Positions 1 to 6,689 of a stretch of 7,127 nt of DNA are shown in pieces. The DNA is from Marinilabilia sp046483585 (lineage in GTDB: Bacteria > Bacteroidota > Bacteroidia > Bacteroidales > Marinilabiliaceae), in NCBI GenBank assembly GCA_046483585.1, contig JAWOCV010000073.1:1-7127 (forward strand), in the 5' to 3' direction. Numbering within the stretch: position 1 is the first letter of the stretch; each line of letters begins with the position of its first letter. The notes beneath the pieces are model-generated. The model worked only from the letters and a program-made list of their open reading frames with translations, was not told the DNA's origin and did not search any database. The position numbers and the translations under genes are program-made.

Positions 1-172
1 ATTGAAAGCAGTCCCTGTTTTTTGATGAAAAAATTTTTGAGAAAAATTCTTTTCAGGAAAACGTCAGGCAGGTTCCATTTGCCCTTAATAAATAAATTTT
101 ATACTGATGAAACGAGCATGATATTTTTTAAGCATAAATATCACAAAAGAATATGTTTAAAAAATATTATGC

Positions 173-207
173 GAGAGCGAAGCGGTTCCATTCGTTCTCA
201 AATTTTT
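173..207 (+). terminator. Strong hairpin followed by a T run, 40 bases before the biotin carrier gene
   Basis: GAGAGCGAA (173-181) pairs with TTCGTTCTC (191-199) over nine positions with one G-U pair. The nine-base loop is followed by AAA and a five-T run (203-207), then another T-rich stretch at 214-219. This is the shape of a Rho-independent terminator, presumably for a gene that ends before or at the start of the window. It could instead be a leader hairpin or attenuator for the carrier gene at 247. The remaining sequence in 1-246 is AT-rich and shows no convincing gene. A reading frame open from the window edge to 213 runs straight through this hairpin and has a low-complexity Lys/Phe/Ile-rich translation. 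Confidence 0.6.
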
Positions 208-246
208 AATTAGTTTTTTGTCAGGTAATTACAAAATTTTAAACGA

Positions 247-672
247 ATGAAAAAGTTCGATTTTACTATTAATGGAAATAAATATCATGTTCATATTCAG
301 GATATCGATGACAACATTGCCACGGTAGAAGTGAACGGTACGCCTTATGCGGTAGAGATTCACCAGGAGATGAAGAAGGTGAAAACGCCGAAACTTGTTC
401 GTCAGGAAGTGAAACCCAAGCCTGGTGAAGGACACATTATTAAACAACCGACGGCTGGTGGCCATCAAATAAAAGCTCCGCTGCCGGGAAGTATTTTCAA
501 GATGCTCGTAAAAGAAGGCGACGAAGTAAAAAAAGGCGACACACTTCTGGTTATGGAAGCCATGAAAATGGAAAACAATGTACAGGCCGATAAAGACGGC
601 ACTATAAAAGAGATCAAAGTTAAAGAAGGGGATGCCGTTTTACAAAGCGATGTTCTTCTTATTATGGAGTAG
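247..672 (+). CDS. Biotin carboxyl carrier protein of a sodium-translocating decarboxylase / acyl-CoA carboxylase
   Basis: This 141-residue protein carries covalently bound biotin, which shuttles carboxyl groups between a carboxyltransferase and a second catalytic subunit. The N-terminal part (about 1-40) is a small beta-rich segment. A Lys/Pro/Gly-rich linker (about 42-72) replaces the Ala/Pro linker seen in many homologues. The C-terminal biotinyl domain (about 73-141) contains the motif E104-A-M-K-M108, so Lys107 is the expected biotinylation site. The flanking VKEGDEV and VKEGDAV copies show the internal pseudo-twofold symmetry of the biotinyl fold. Length and layout match the free-standing carrier (MmdC / OadA C-terminal type) found in Bacteroidota. 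A decarboxylase beta subunit follows at 937, which favours a methylmalonyl-CoA or oxaloacetate decarboxylase role over acetyl-CoA carboxylase. The substrate cannot be fixed from this gene. The first ATG is used; the preceding bases are AT-rich and lack a Shine-Dalgarno, as is normal in this phylum. Confidence 0.93.
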   Translation: MKKFDFTINGNKYHVHIQDIDDNIATVEVNGTPYAVEIHQEMKKVKTPKLVRQEVKPKPGEGHIIKQPTAGGHQIKAPLPGSIFKMLVKEGDEVKKGDTLLVMEAMKMENNVQADKDGTIKEIKVKEGDAVLQSDVLLIME

Positions 673-689
673 GTTACACTTAAGTCATT

Positions 690-714
690 TGTGGTCAGGG
701 AACTCCACATTTTT
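690..714 (+). terminator. Weak hairpin plus T run after the biotin carrier gene
   Basis: TGTGG (690-694) pairs with CCACA (705-709) across a ten-base loop, followed directly by five T residues (710-714). The stem is only five pairs, so termination would be partial at best. The rest of the 673-936 gap contains no supported gene. Confidence 0.3.
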
Positions 715-936
715 CAGCTTAGATTTAAAATGCACCAGGTTGTTGAATCATGGAAGTTTTCCTTTATCAATAGTTCGTTAAACTTTTGCAAGAACCTTTG
801 ATTCGATTGTTTATATTTAAATGGTTCTTTGTGTCAAGATTCAGGTTTTCAGTATTATATGATTCATCTCACATCTAATATCTAAAAATTTAACGATCTG
901 TTGCTTTATGAAACTTCTTTCAAATAATCTTGAAAC

Positions 937-2190
937 GTGAGAAAATTTGTAACATTATTTACGGTACTGGCCTTATTGTTCATGGCTTCGCTCCTGTCAG
1001 GAGGGGAAGTTGCCGCCCAGGAACTTCTTGATAAAGGCCCTGAAGGCGGAAGTGCCCTGGGTCAAGGAATGAAAACATTCTGGCAGTATACCGGTTTTGC
1101 CAATCTGGAGGCCGGAAACCTTATTATGATATTGGTTGGCCTTTTCTTCATATTTTTGGCCATACGATACGACTATGAGCCCCTTCTTCTCATTCCCATC
1201 GGTAGTGGCATTCTTCTGGGGAACATTCCTTTTCAGGAAGGTTTTCAGATCGGGATATATGAAGATGGTTCTGTACTGAATTATCTCTATTTCGGGGTGA
1301 TCAAAGGTGTTTATCCGCCTCTGATATTTCTGGGGATAGGCGCCATGACCGATTTCTCTTCCCTTATTTCCAATCCGCGTCTTATGTTGTTGGGCGCCGC
1401 CTCTCAGATCGGTGTTTTCGGGACTTTTATCGGTGCCATGGCCCTCGGATTTGAACTGAATGAAGCAGGAGCCATTTCTATCATTGGCGGTGCTGATGGG
1501 CCGACAGCCATTTTTGCTTCCTCTAAACTTGCGCCTGAACTAATCGGAAGTATTGCCATCGCCGCCTATTCTTATATGGCTTTGGTGCCAGTGATACAAC
1601 CACCCGTAATGAAGTTGCTGATATCGAAAAAGGAGCGGAAGATAAAAATGAAGCCCCCAAGGGCGGTTTCCAAATTGGAAAAAATATTGTTCCCTTTGAT
1701 CGGATTGCTACTAACCACCTTCATATCACCGACATCTATGCCTCTGCTGGGAATGCTCTTCTTCGGCAACCTGTTGAAAGAGTGTGGTGTGACCGACCGG
1801 CTGGCTGAGACGGCCCGTACAAAAATGATCGATATTGTGACCATTCTTTTGGGATTGACCGTTGGGGCATCAACTCAGGCCAGTGTCTTTCTGACTATGG
1901 GGTCGATTAAGATATTTCTGCTAGGGGCAGCTTCATTTGTGGTGGCCACTGCCGGAGGATTGTTGTTTGCCAAATTGATGAATAAATTCCTGCATGCCGA
2001 TAATAAGATCAATCCCCTTATCGGAGCAGCAGGCGTTTCTGCTGTTCCTGACAGTGCCAGGGTTGTTCAGCAGGAAGGTCTCAAAACCGACCCGTCAAAC
2101 CACCTGCTCATGCATGCCATGGCACCCAATGTTTCGGGAGTTATCGGTTCTGCGGTGGCGGCAGGTATGATGTTAAGCTTTATAATGTGA
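937..2190 (+). CDS. oadB: Sodium-translocating decarboxylase beta subunit (OadB/MmdB/GcdB family)
   Basis: This 417-residue integral membrane protein decarboxylates carboxybiotin and couples the reaction to Na+ export across the inner membrane. It has the family signature I-G-G-A-D-G-P-T at 183-190, the A-Y-S-Y-M-A-L-V-P segment at 210-218, and the C-terminal block N359-P-L-I-G363-A-A-G-V-S368 continuing to R375. From memory of work on the Klebsiella OadB, residues D203, Y229, N373, G377, S382 and R389 are important. The equivalents D187, Y213, N359, G363, S368 and R375 are all present with matching spacing within each block. GTG at 937 is chosen because an in-frame TGA lies at 931-933 and the next Met (residue 16) would cut the first hydrophobic segment. 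Residues 1-28 resemble a cleavable signal peptide ending V-A-A-Q, which most OadB proteins lack. The acyl substrate (oxaloacetate, methylmalonyl-CoA or glutaconyl-CoA) is set by the alpha subunit, which is not in the window. Confidence 0.93.
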   Translation: MRKFVTLFTVLALLFMASLLSGGEVAAQELLDKGPEGGSALGQGMKTFWQYTGFANLEAGNLIMILVGLFFIFLAIRYDYEPLLLIPIGSGILLGNIPFQEGFQIGIYEDGSVLNYLYFGVIKGVYPPLIFLGIGAMTDFSSLISNPRLMLLGAASQIGVFGTFIGAMALGFELNEAGAISIIGGADGPTAIFASSKLAPELIGSIAIAAYSYMALVPVIQPPVMKLLISKKERKIKMKPPRAVSKLEKILFPLIGLLLTTFISPTSMPLLGMLFFGNLLKECGVTDRLAETARTKMIDIVTILLGLTVGASTQASVFLTMGSIKIFLLGAASFVVATAGGLLFAKLMNKFLHADNKINPLIGAAGVSAVPDSARVVQQEGLKTDPSNHLLMHAMAPNVSGVIGSAVAAGMMLSFIM

Positions 2191-2195
2191 TTAGA

Positions 2196-2219
2196 AGCCT
2201 CTTTTTTAGGGGCTGTTTT
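2196..2219 (+). terminator. First terminator hairpin after the beta subunit
   Basis: AGCCTCT (2196-2202) pairs with AGGGGCT (2208-2214) over seven positions including one G-U pair, with a five-T loop. The hairpin is followed by G and TTTT. It begins six bases after the stop codon. Confidence 0.55.
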
Positions 2220-2256
2220 GCTAATCCGAAGGATCAGTAATTGGTTGATTGTAGAG

Positions 2257-2291
2257 AAAGGGCTGCCTGGTTCAAAGGTGGCCCTTTTTTT
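2257..2291 (+). terminator. Second, stronger Rho-independent terminator
   Basis: AAAGGGCTGCC (2257-2267) pairs with GGTGGCCCTTT (2277-2287) over eleven positions with two internal G-T pairs and a nine-base loop. The right arm runs into a seven-T tract (2285-2291). Because of the A/T symmetry of the outer stem it is a textbook terminator for the decarboxylase transcript. It argues that the next gene is transcribed separately. Confidence 0.75.
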
Positions 2292-2349
2292 GATGGATGG
2301 TTAGTATTCAGCCACCAGAGCATATTATTTTTCGGATTTTTACGTTAGA

Positions 2350-2379
2350 TTTGGTGAAATCTACCATCAATTATTTTTG
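2350..2379 (+). promoter_or_regulatory. Bacteroidota-type promoter boxes abutting the lipoprotein start
   Basis: TTTG (2350-2353) and TATTTTTG (2372-2379) match the -33 TTTG and -7 TAnnTTTG elements known for the Bacteroidota primary sigma factor, separated by 18 bases. The match is perfect, but the ATG of the lipoprotein begins two positions after the -7 box (A at 2381). The expected transcription start would therefore fall within or just beyond the start codon. Either the mRNA is leaderless, the real promoter is elsewhere, or the box is a chance match. Confidence 0.45.
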
Positions 2380-2380
2380 T

Positions 2381-3085
2381 ATGCAGAAAAAATTTTCCCC
2401 CGTTCTGATTATCATTTTTTTACTGCTGATATTTGCAGGATGTGAGAGTAAAAAAAAGAAAGAGAAGGAGCCGGTCATCTCCGAAGGTATTGTAAAATAT
2501 AAAATTACCTATGATCAGGAAATGAATGATCAGCCGTTTTCTTTTCTTTTACCTGATGAGATGGAATATTTTTTCCGCCCCGGTCAGGAGCGTATTTCTT
2601 TTCAGGGTAACATGGGACTTTATGTGCTTGATTTTATTTCGAACCACAATACCGACAGCAGCACAACTTTACTAAAGATCTTCAGCAACAAAATGTATGT
2701 GCCCAAATCCGAGAGCAGAAAATTGTTTATCTTCAATGCTTTGCGAGAAGGAGAGGTGGAGTTTGATGAGGATACGACCCGCACCATACTCGGATATGAA
2801 GCCCGGAAAGCTCATATCAGACTGGATTCACAGGAAAAGACAAGCATCGAAGTCTGGTATACTCCCGAGATCACCATGGACTCGACCAATAAAAACACAC
2901 CTTTTGCCGAAATTCCGGGTGTTATGCTTGAGTTTGCCATTTATTACAACGATGTCCTTTTCTCTCTGAAATCTGAAAGTGTTGAGAAAGCTGAACATGA
3001 CGACTCGGTATTTGATATACCCGACGACTATAAAGTGACGACTTTAAACGATATTGAAAAAATGATCGCTACCATTGTGGATTAA
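2381..3085 (+). CDS. Predicted lipoprotein, GLPGLI/DUF4412-like
   Basis: This 234-residue protein is predicted to be exported. The N-terminus M-Q-K-K is followed by a hydrophobic core (about 7-19) and a lipobox-like F-A-G-C21, then a Lys-rich tract (24-29). The first ATG of the open frame, at 2297, is rejected: it sits just after a terminator T run and would bury the lipoprotein signal 28 residues in. The mature part looks beta-rich. It contains a G-Y-E-A-R-K-A stretch, then V-W-Y-T-P-E-I, then I-P-G-V-M-L-E-F. That order resembles the 'GYxCxKA ... VWYTPEI ... GLPGLILE' pattern of GLPGLI-family and DUF4412 proteins, which are common and poorly characterised in Bacteroidota envelopes. Family assignment rests on recalled motifs only. 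The residues after Cys are mainly basic, so the acidic surface-export signal described for some Bacteroidota lipoproteins is not evident. The gene is flanked by terminators on both sides, so it is probably monocistronic. The biological role is unknown. Confidence 0.82.
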   Translation: MQKKFSPVLIIIFLLLIFAGCESKKKKEKEPVISEGIVKYKITYDQEMNDQPFSFLLPDEMEYFFRPGQERISFQGNMGLYVLDFISNHNTDSSTTLLKIFSNKMYVPKSESRKLFIFNALREGEVEFDEDTTRTILGYEARKAHIRLDSQEKTSIEVWYTPEITMDSTNKNTPFAEIPGVMLEFAIYYNDVLFSLKSESVEKAEHDDSVFDIPDDYKVTTLNDIEKMIATIVD

Positions 3086-3091
3086 TTCTGT

Positions 3092-3129
3092 CAGGGAAGC
3101 ATAACATTTGATGGTCTTTCCCTGTTTTT
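3092..3129 (+). terminator. Rho-independent terminator after the lipoprotein gene
   Basis: CAGGGAA (3092-3098) pairs perfectly with TTCCCTG (3118-3124), loop 19 bases, followed immediately by TTTTT (3125-3129). It lies just after the stop codon at 3085 and before the ftsK promoter. Confidence 0.65.
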
Positions 3130-3171
3130 CTGACAACCCCGGGTCGTCCAAAATAAATCCCTTTAAAAGCC

Positions 3172-3201
3172 TGTGAAAAGCGTTGTCATTTGTTATTTTT
3201 G
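3172..3201 (+). promoter_or_regulatory. Promoter for ftsK-lolA
   Basis: TATTTTTG (3194-3201) is an exact match to the Bacteroidota -7 element TAnnTTTG. TGTG (3172-3175) lies 18 bases upstream and matches the -33 TTTG in three of four positions. Transcription would start near 3206-3209, giving a leader of about 20 bases before the ATG at 3227. It directly follows a terminator, which supports a new transcription unit here. Confidence 0.65.
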
Positions 3202-3226
3202 CACGTAGTTAAATCAAATCTTGATA

Positions 3227-5677
3227 ATGAGCGCAAAAAAGACCTCCAGGACCAAAAAACAAAAGGAAAGCATGAGCTCACGGTTTATGTCCGATATAAA
3301 GGGATTTAAATTTAAATTTATATCGGGAATCGTTCTTATTGCTTTTTCAATTTATCTGGCCCTGGCTTTCCTTTCGTTTTTTTTTACCGGTTTTTCTGAC
3401 CGAAGCAAATTTGACATTCCTTTCGACGAGCTTTTTAAAAGCGCTGATATTCAGGTGGATAATTGGACAGGAAAATTGGGGGCCTGGATGGCCGACACTT
3501 TGATTAATGATTGGTTTGGAATCGCATCCTTTTCCTTTATTATATTACTGTTTATTGGGGGATTAAAACTTCTTGGTGCAAAAATTGTCAGATTTTCCAC
3601 TGCTTTTTTTCACGGTGCTATTATTACCATATGGTTCTCTCTCACCCTGGGGTTTTTCTTTATTGATTCAGTCAATGACCAGTACCTGTTACTGGGCGGG
3701 GCTCACGGCTATTTTCTTAGTCAGTGGCTGACAGCCGCCATTGGATGGGCCGGTACCTTTATTTTGATTCTTGTATGGTTGATCTCTTATTTATCGTTTT
3801 GTTTTGATTGGTTTGTTCCGTTTGTCCTTAAGCCATTCAATAGGCAAGATGTCAATCAAGAAGAAGGAAAGGAAGAAATTACTGAAACCCTTTCCGAACA
3901 TGGTGCTCCAACCGGCTATTATCAGAGTAAGGAGTATGCCGAACAAGTTGAGGCTGAACAGGCTGCCCGGGATCAGGAAAGTGCTGAATCGCTTCAGCCG
4001 TCTGAGGCAGATGAAAGCGGGTCCAATAACAAAGAAATTGAGTTTGACCCCGCCCGTACGACCTCAGGTCAGGCTTCCGAAAATAAAGGAGAAGAAGAAC
4101 TGGAGCTGAAGATCGAAAAAGCCGCCAATGAAGAGATGCTTGATCATCATGAGAACCGCCCGCAAGGAGATTATGATCCCACCCTTGATCTTTCTTCCTA
4201 TACACTGCCTACTTTCGATCTGCTTGATGACCATTCCGAAGATTCCGGTCAGGTTGGTGAGGAAGAACTTATTTCCAATAAAAACCGTATTATTAAAACG
4301 CTCGAAGATTATAAAATACAGATCAAGAGCATTAAGGCCACAGTGGGGCCGACCATTACTCTTTACGAGATTGTCCCGGCACCAGGGGTTCGCATTTCCA
4401 AGATCAAAAATCTGGAAGACGATATAGCGCTTTCCCTGGCTGCTCTCGGAATTAGAATCATTGCACCCATACCGGGACGGGGTACCATCGGGATTGAGGT
4501 GCCCAATTCAGAACCCGAGACCGTATCGATGCGGTCCATTATCACATCCCGGAAGTTTCAGAACAGCAAGTATGAGCTTCCCATAGCCTTTGGTAAGACC
4601 ATTAGCAATGAAACCTTCATGATCGATCTGACCAAAGCGCCTCACATGCTTGTTGCAGGGGCTACCGGACAGGGGAAATCGGTCGGTCTGAATGCCATCA
4701 TTACTTCTTTGCTCTACAAAAAGCATCCCTCTCAATTGAAATTTGTATTGGTGGATCCCAAAAAAGTTGAGCTCAACATCTATTCGAAAATCGAAAATCA
4801 TTTTCTGGCCAAATTACCTGATGAGGAAGAATCGATCATTACGGATGTTCAGCGGGTGGTCAATACCCTGCATTCACTGACCAGTGAAATGGATCAGCGC
4901 TACGAATTGCTTAAAAAGGCCCACGCCCGGAATATGAAAGAGTACAATCACAAATTTGTGAAACGTCAGCTCAACCCTGAAAAGGGGCATCGGTTTCTCC
5001 CATATATTGTGGTCATCATCGACGAGTTTGCCGATCTGATCATGACGGCCGGCAAAGATGTGGAAATGCCCATTGCCCGCATTGCTCAGCTTGCCCGGGC
5101 CGTTGGCATTCATATGATCATAGCCACCCAGAGGCCTTCCACCAATATTATTACGGGGGTGATCAAAGCCAACTTCCCGACGAGGGTAGCCTTCAAGGTG
5201 GCTTCGATGATAGATAGCCGCACCATTCTGGATTCTCCGGGTGCCAACCAGCTTATCGGTCGCGGGGATATGCTGATCACACAGGGAAGTGACCTGGTGA
5301 GGGTACAATGTGCCTTCGTCGATACACCTGAGGTGGAGAAGATCAATGAATTTATCGGGGAACAGCAGGGATACCCATCTGCCATGATGTTGCCCGAATA
5401 TACCGGTGGCGATGGCGAATCAACCGAGGCGGGTGAAGTCGACCTCTCCAGGAAAGATTCCATGTTTGAAGAGGCAGCCCGCATTGTTGTAGCCAATCAA
5501 TCTGGATCTACATCTTTGATCCAGAGGCGTTTCTCTATTGGTTACAACAGGGCCGGACGCATAATTGATCAGCTTGAGGCTGCCGGAGTTGTAGGGCCCT
5601 TTGAAGGAAGTAAAGCCAGACAAGTCTTAATCCCCGATGAGTATGAGCTTGAAAAACTTTTTAACTCCATGAAGTAG
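3227..5677 (+). CDS. ftsK: DNA translocase FtsK/SpoIIIE
   Basis: This 816-residue membrane-anchored DNA pump acts at the division septum, clearing and sorting chromosome ends and activating dimer resolution. A basic N-terminus is followed by about four membrane segments in residues 31-200 (the first about 31-53). An acidic, Glu/Gln-rich linker (about 205-330) is much shorter than that of E. coli FtsK, making total length close to SpoIIIE. The alpha/beta motor follows: Walker A G478-A-T-G-Q-G-K484-S485, the V-D-P-K-K-V-E-L segment, Walker B I-I-D599-E600-F-A-D, and the A-T-Q-R-P-S and L-D-S-P-G-A-N-Q-L-I-G-R-G-D-M-L motifs. The C-terminal gamma winged helix (about 750-814) contains R-R-F-S-I-G-Y-N-R-A-G-R, matching the DNA-reading helix region of FtsK gamma, so sequence-directed translocation is likely. 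ATG at 3227 is preferred to the TTG two codons upstream, and it gives a short leader from the promoter. lolA follows 45 bases downstream with no terminator between. Confidence 0.97.
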   Translation: MSAKKTSRTKKQKESMSSRFMSDIKGFKFKFISGIVLIAFSIYLALAFLSFFFTGFSDRSKFDIPFDELFKSADIQVDNWTGKLGAWMADTLINDWFGIASFSFIILLFIGGLKLLGAKIVRFSTAFFHGAIITIWFSLTLGFFFIDSVNDQYLLLGGAHGYFLSQWLTAAIGWAGTFILILVWLISYLSFCFDWFVPFVLKPFNRQDVNQEEGKEEITETLSEHGAPTGYYQSKEYAEQVEAEQAARDQESAESLQPSEADESGSNNKEIEFDPARTTSGQASENKGEEELELKIEKAANEEMLDHHENRPQGDYDPTLDLSSYTLPTFDLLDDHSEDSGQVGEEELISNKNRIIKTLEDYKIQIKSIKATVGPTITLYEIVPAPGVRISKIKNLEDDIALSLAALGIRIIAPIPGRGTIGIEVPNSEPETVSMRSIITSRKFQNSKYELPIAFGKTISNETFMIDLTKAPHMLVAGATGQGKSVGLNAIITSLLYKKHPSQLKFVLVDPKKVELNIYSKIENHFLAKLPDEEESIITDVQRVVNTLHSLTSEMDQRYELLKKAHARNMKEYNHKFVKRQLNPEKGHRFLPYIVVIIDEFADLIMTAGKDVEMPIARIAQLARAVGIHMIIATQRPSTNIITGVIKANFPTRVAFKVASMIDSRTILDSPGANQLIGRGDMLITQGSDLVRVQCAFVDTPEVEKINEFIGEQQGYPSAMMLPEYTGGDGESTEAGEVDLSRKDSMFEEAARIVVANQSGSTSLIQRRFSIGYNRAGRIIDQLEAAGVVGPFEGSKARQVLIPDEYELEKLFNSMK

Positions 5678-5722
5678 CTTTGGAACGGAAATTGAAGTTG
5701 GTTTGGCAAAAAATTGATAAAA

Positions 5723-6379
5723 ATGAAGGATATCTTTTTTGTACCTATTATTTTGATGTTTTTTGCCGTGACAGCCATAACTGCTCAAAGTCCGGAAGTT
5801 CAGAAAGCCGAACGTATTCTTGAAGAAGTCTCAGGCACTACCCAGTCCTATGAGTCGATTAAAGCCGATTTTACATTTACCCTGGAAGATACCCAATCGG
5901 AGACGACCGATAGGCATGAAGGAGACATCATTCTTTCGGGGGAAAAATACAAAGCTTCACTCATGAATGTCGATAGTTATTTTGACGGGGAAACTTTATG
6001 GACACATCTCAAAGAAGTGGGAGAGGTGAACATTTCCTATCCTGACAAAAATGACGATACAACCCTTAATCCTGCAAATATTTTCAATATTTACAAAGAA
6101 GGATTCCGGTATATGTTTGCCGGAGAAGATACGATTGACGGCCGGAAAGTCGATGTTGTGGATTTGTTTCCGGAAGACCGGGACAGGTCTTTTTCTCGCA
6201 TAAAATTGTACATCAACCAGGATAGCCGTCATATTTCTAAAATATCACAATTGGGAAAAGACGGTAATAATTATATCATTGACATCGAAAATATGGAGAC
6301 CGATGTGCCCTGCGACTCATCTATGTTTATTTTCGACGAAGATGAGCATCCGGATGTTGATGTTATTGATATGCGGTAA
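5723..6379 (+). CDS. lolA: LolA-family outer-membrane lipoprotein carrier
   Basis: This 218-residue protein is predicted to be periplasmic. LolA receives lipoproteins from the inner-membrane Lol complex and ferries them to the outer membrane. An N-terminal signal peptide (about 1-21, ending T-A before Q22) precedes a domain with the LolA pattern: an early Y-x-S-I-K-A-D-F-T-F strand (about 44-53), G-x-I-x-L-S-G-x-K-Y, and a D-G-E-T-L-W-T segment, then alternating strands and an acidic C-terminus. The length is slightly above E. coli LolA (203 as precursor). It lies immediately after ftsK, an order also seen in Enterobacteria and other Bacteroidota, which supports both assignments. ATG at 5723 is chosen over the TTG at 5714 because it starts the signal peptide cleanly. 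It most likely shares the ftsK promoter. A strong hairpin follows at 6411. Bacteroidota often have several LolA-like proteins, so another role in lipid or lipoprotein transport is possible. Confidence 0.87.
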   Translation: MKDIFFVPIILMFFAVTAITAQSPEVQKAERILEEVSGTTQSYESIKADFTFTLEDTQSETTDRHEGDIILSGEKYKASLMNVDSYFDGETLWTHLKEVGEVNISYPDKNDDTTLNPANIFNIYKEGFRYMFAGEDTIDGRKVDVVDLFPEDRDRSFSRIKLYINQDSRHISKISQLGKDGNNYIIDIENMETDVPCDSSMFIFDEDEHPDVDVIDMR

Positions 6380-6410
6380 TCGCCCGGAATGAATGCGAGT
6401 TTTTGATCTT

Positions 6411-6447
6411 GCCCTCATGGTTTGTTTTGCTGTGAGGGCTTATTTTG
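6411..6447 (+). terminator. Terminator after lolA
   Basis: GCCCTCA (6411-6417) and TGAGGGC (6433-6439) are perfect inverted copies, extendable by one T-G pair, with a loop of about 13 bases. A TTATTTTG stretch follows (6440-6447). It closes the ftsK-lolA unit, 31 bases after the lolA stop. Confidence 0.65.
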
Positions 6448-6464
6448 TCACTTACCAGAAGAAC

Positions 6465-6689
6465 ATGGACCGAACGATTTGTTTGTGTAACAAAGTAACG
6501 GAAAAGGATATCGACCGGCTGGTGAAAAGATCGCCGGCCATTGGTTTAGCAGATATTATCCGCTCTAGCGGTGCCTCTACATCTTGTGGGCGCTGCCACA
6601 GGGAATTGGTCTCTGTATTGGATACTCTCAGACAAAAACATTCGACGTCTTCCGGTTCAGCAAAACAACTGGTCATTCCTTTTTCATGA
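6465..6689 (+). CDS. Bfd-like [2Fe-2S]-binding protein
   Basis: This 74-residue protein has the four-cysteine pattern of the bacterioferritin-associated ferredoxin domain (Fer2_BFD): C6-L-C8 and, 32 residues later, C41-G-R-C44. The surrounding I-C-L-C-N-K-V-T-E and S-C-G-R-C-H match E. coli Bfd closely in spacing. Such domains hold one [2Fe-2S] cluster. In Bfd it supplies electrons to release iron from bacterioferritin, and in other proteins the domain accompanies nitrite reductases or amine dehydrogenases. The ATG at 6465 is chosen because it places the first Cys at residue 6 as in Bfd; the upstream in-frame ATG at 6393 would translate through the terminator hairpin. A 19-residue Ser/Lys-rich tail (56-74) extends past the domain. 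No bacterioferritin gene is nearby, so the partner is unknown. No clear promoter is visible, only a TATTTTG stretch at 6441-6447. Confidence 0.88.
   Translation: MDRTICLCNKVTEKDIDRLVKRSPAIGLADIIRSSGASTSCGRCHRELVSVLDTLRQKHSTSSGSAKQLVIPFS

Noticed and set aside
1..213. Frame open from the window edge (TTG at 22, ATG at 25) to a stop at 211-213
   Set aside because: The translation is low-complexity and Lys/Phe/Ile-rich, typical of AT-rich spacer, and the frame passes through the strong hairpin at 173-199.
790..829. Inverted repeat AAGAACC / GGTTCTT
   Set aside because: The 26-base loop and lack of a T run or conserved context make it likely chance.
2297..2380. Upstream ATG extending the lipoprotein by 28 residues
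   Set aside because: It starts six bases after a terminator T run and would place the lipoprotein signal internally; ATG at 2381 gives a normal lipoprotein N-terminus.
3089..3135. Second pairing TGTCAG / CTGACA around the terminator at 3092-3129
   Set aside because: It shares bases with the stronger stem and cannot form together with it; probably incidental.
6393..6464. Upstream ATG extending the Bfd-like protein by 24 residues
   Set aside because: The extension spans the perfect inverted repeat 6411-6439 and is not part of the Bfd domain, whose first Cys normally lies near residue 4-6.
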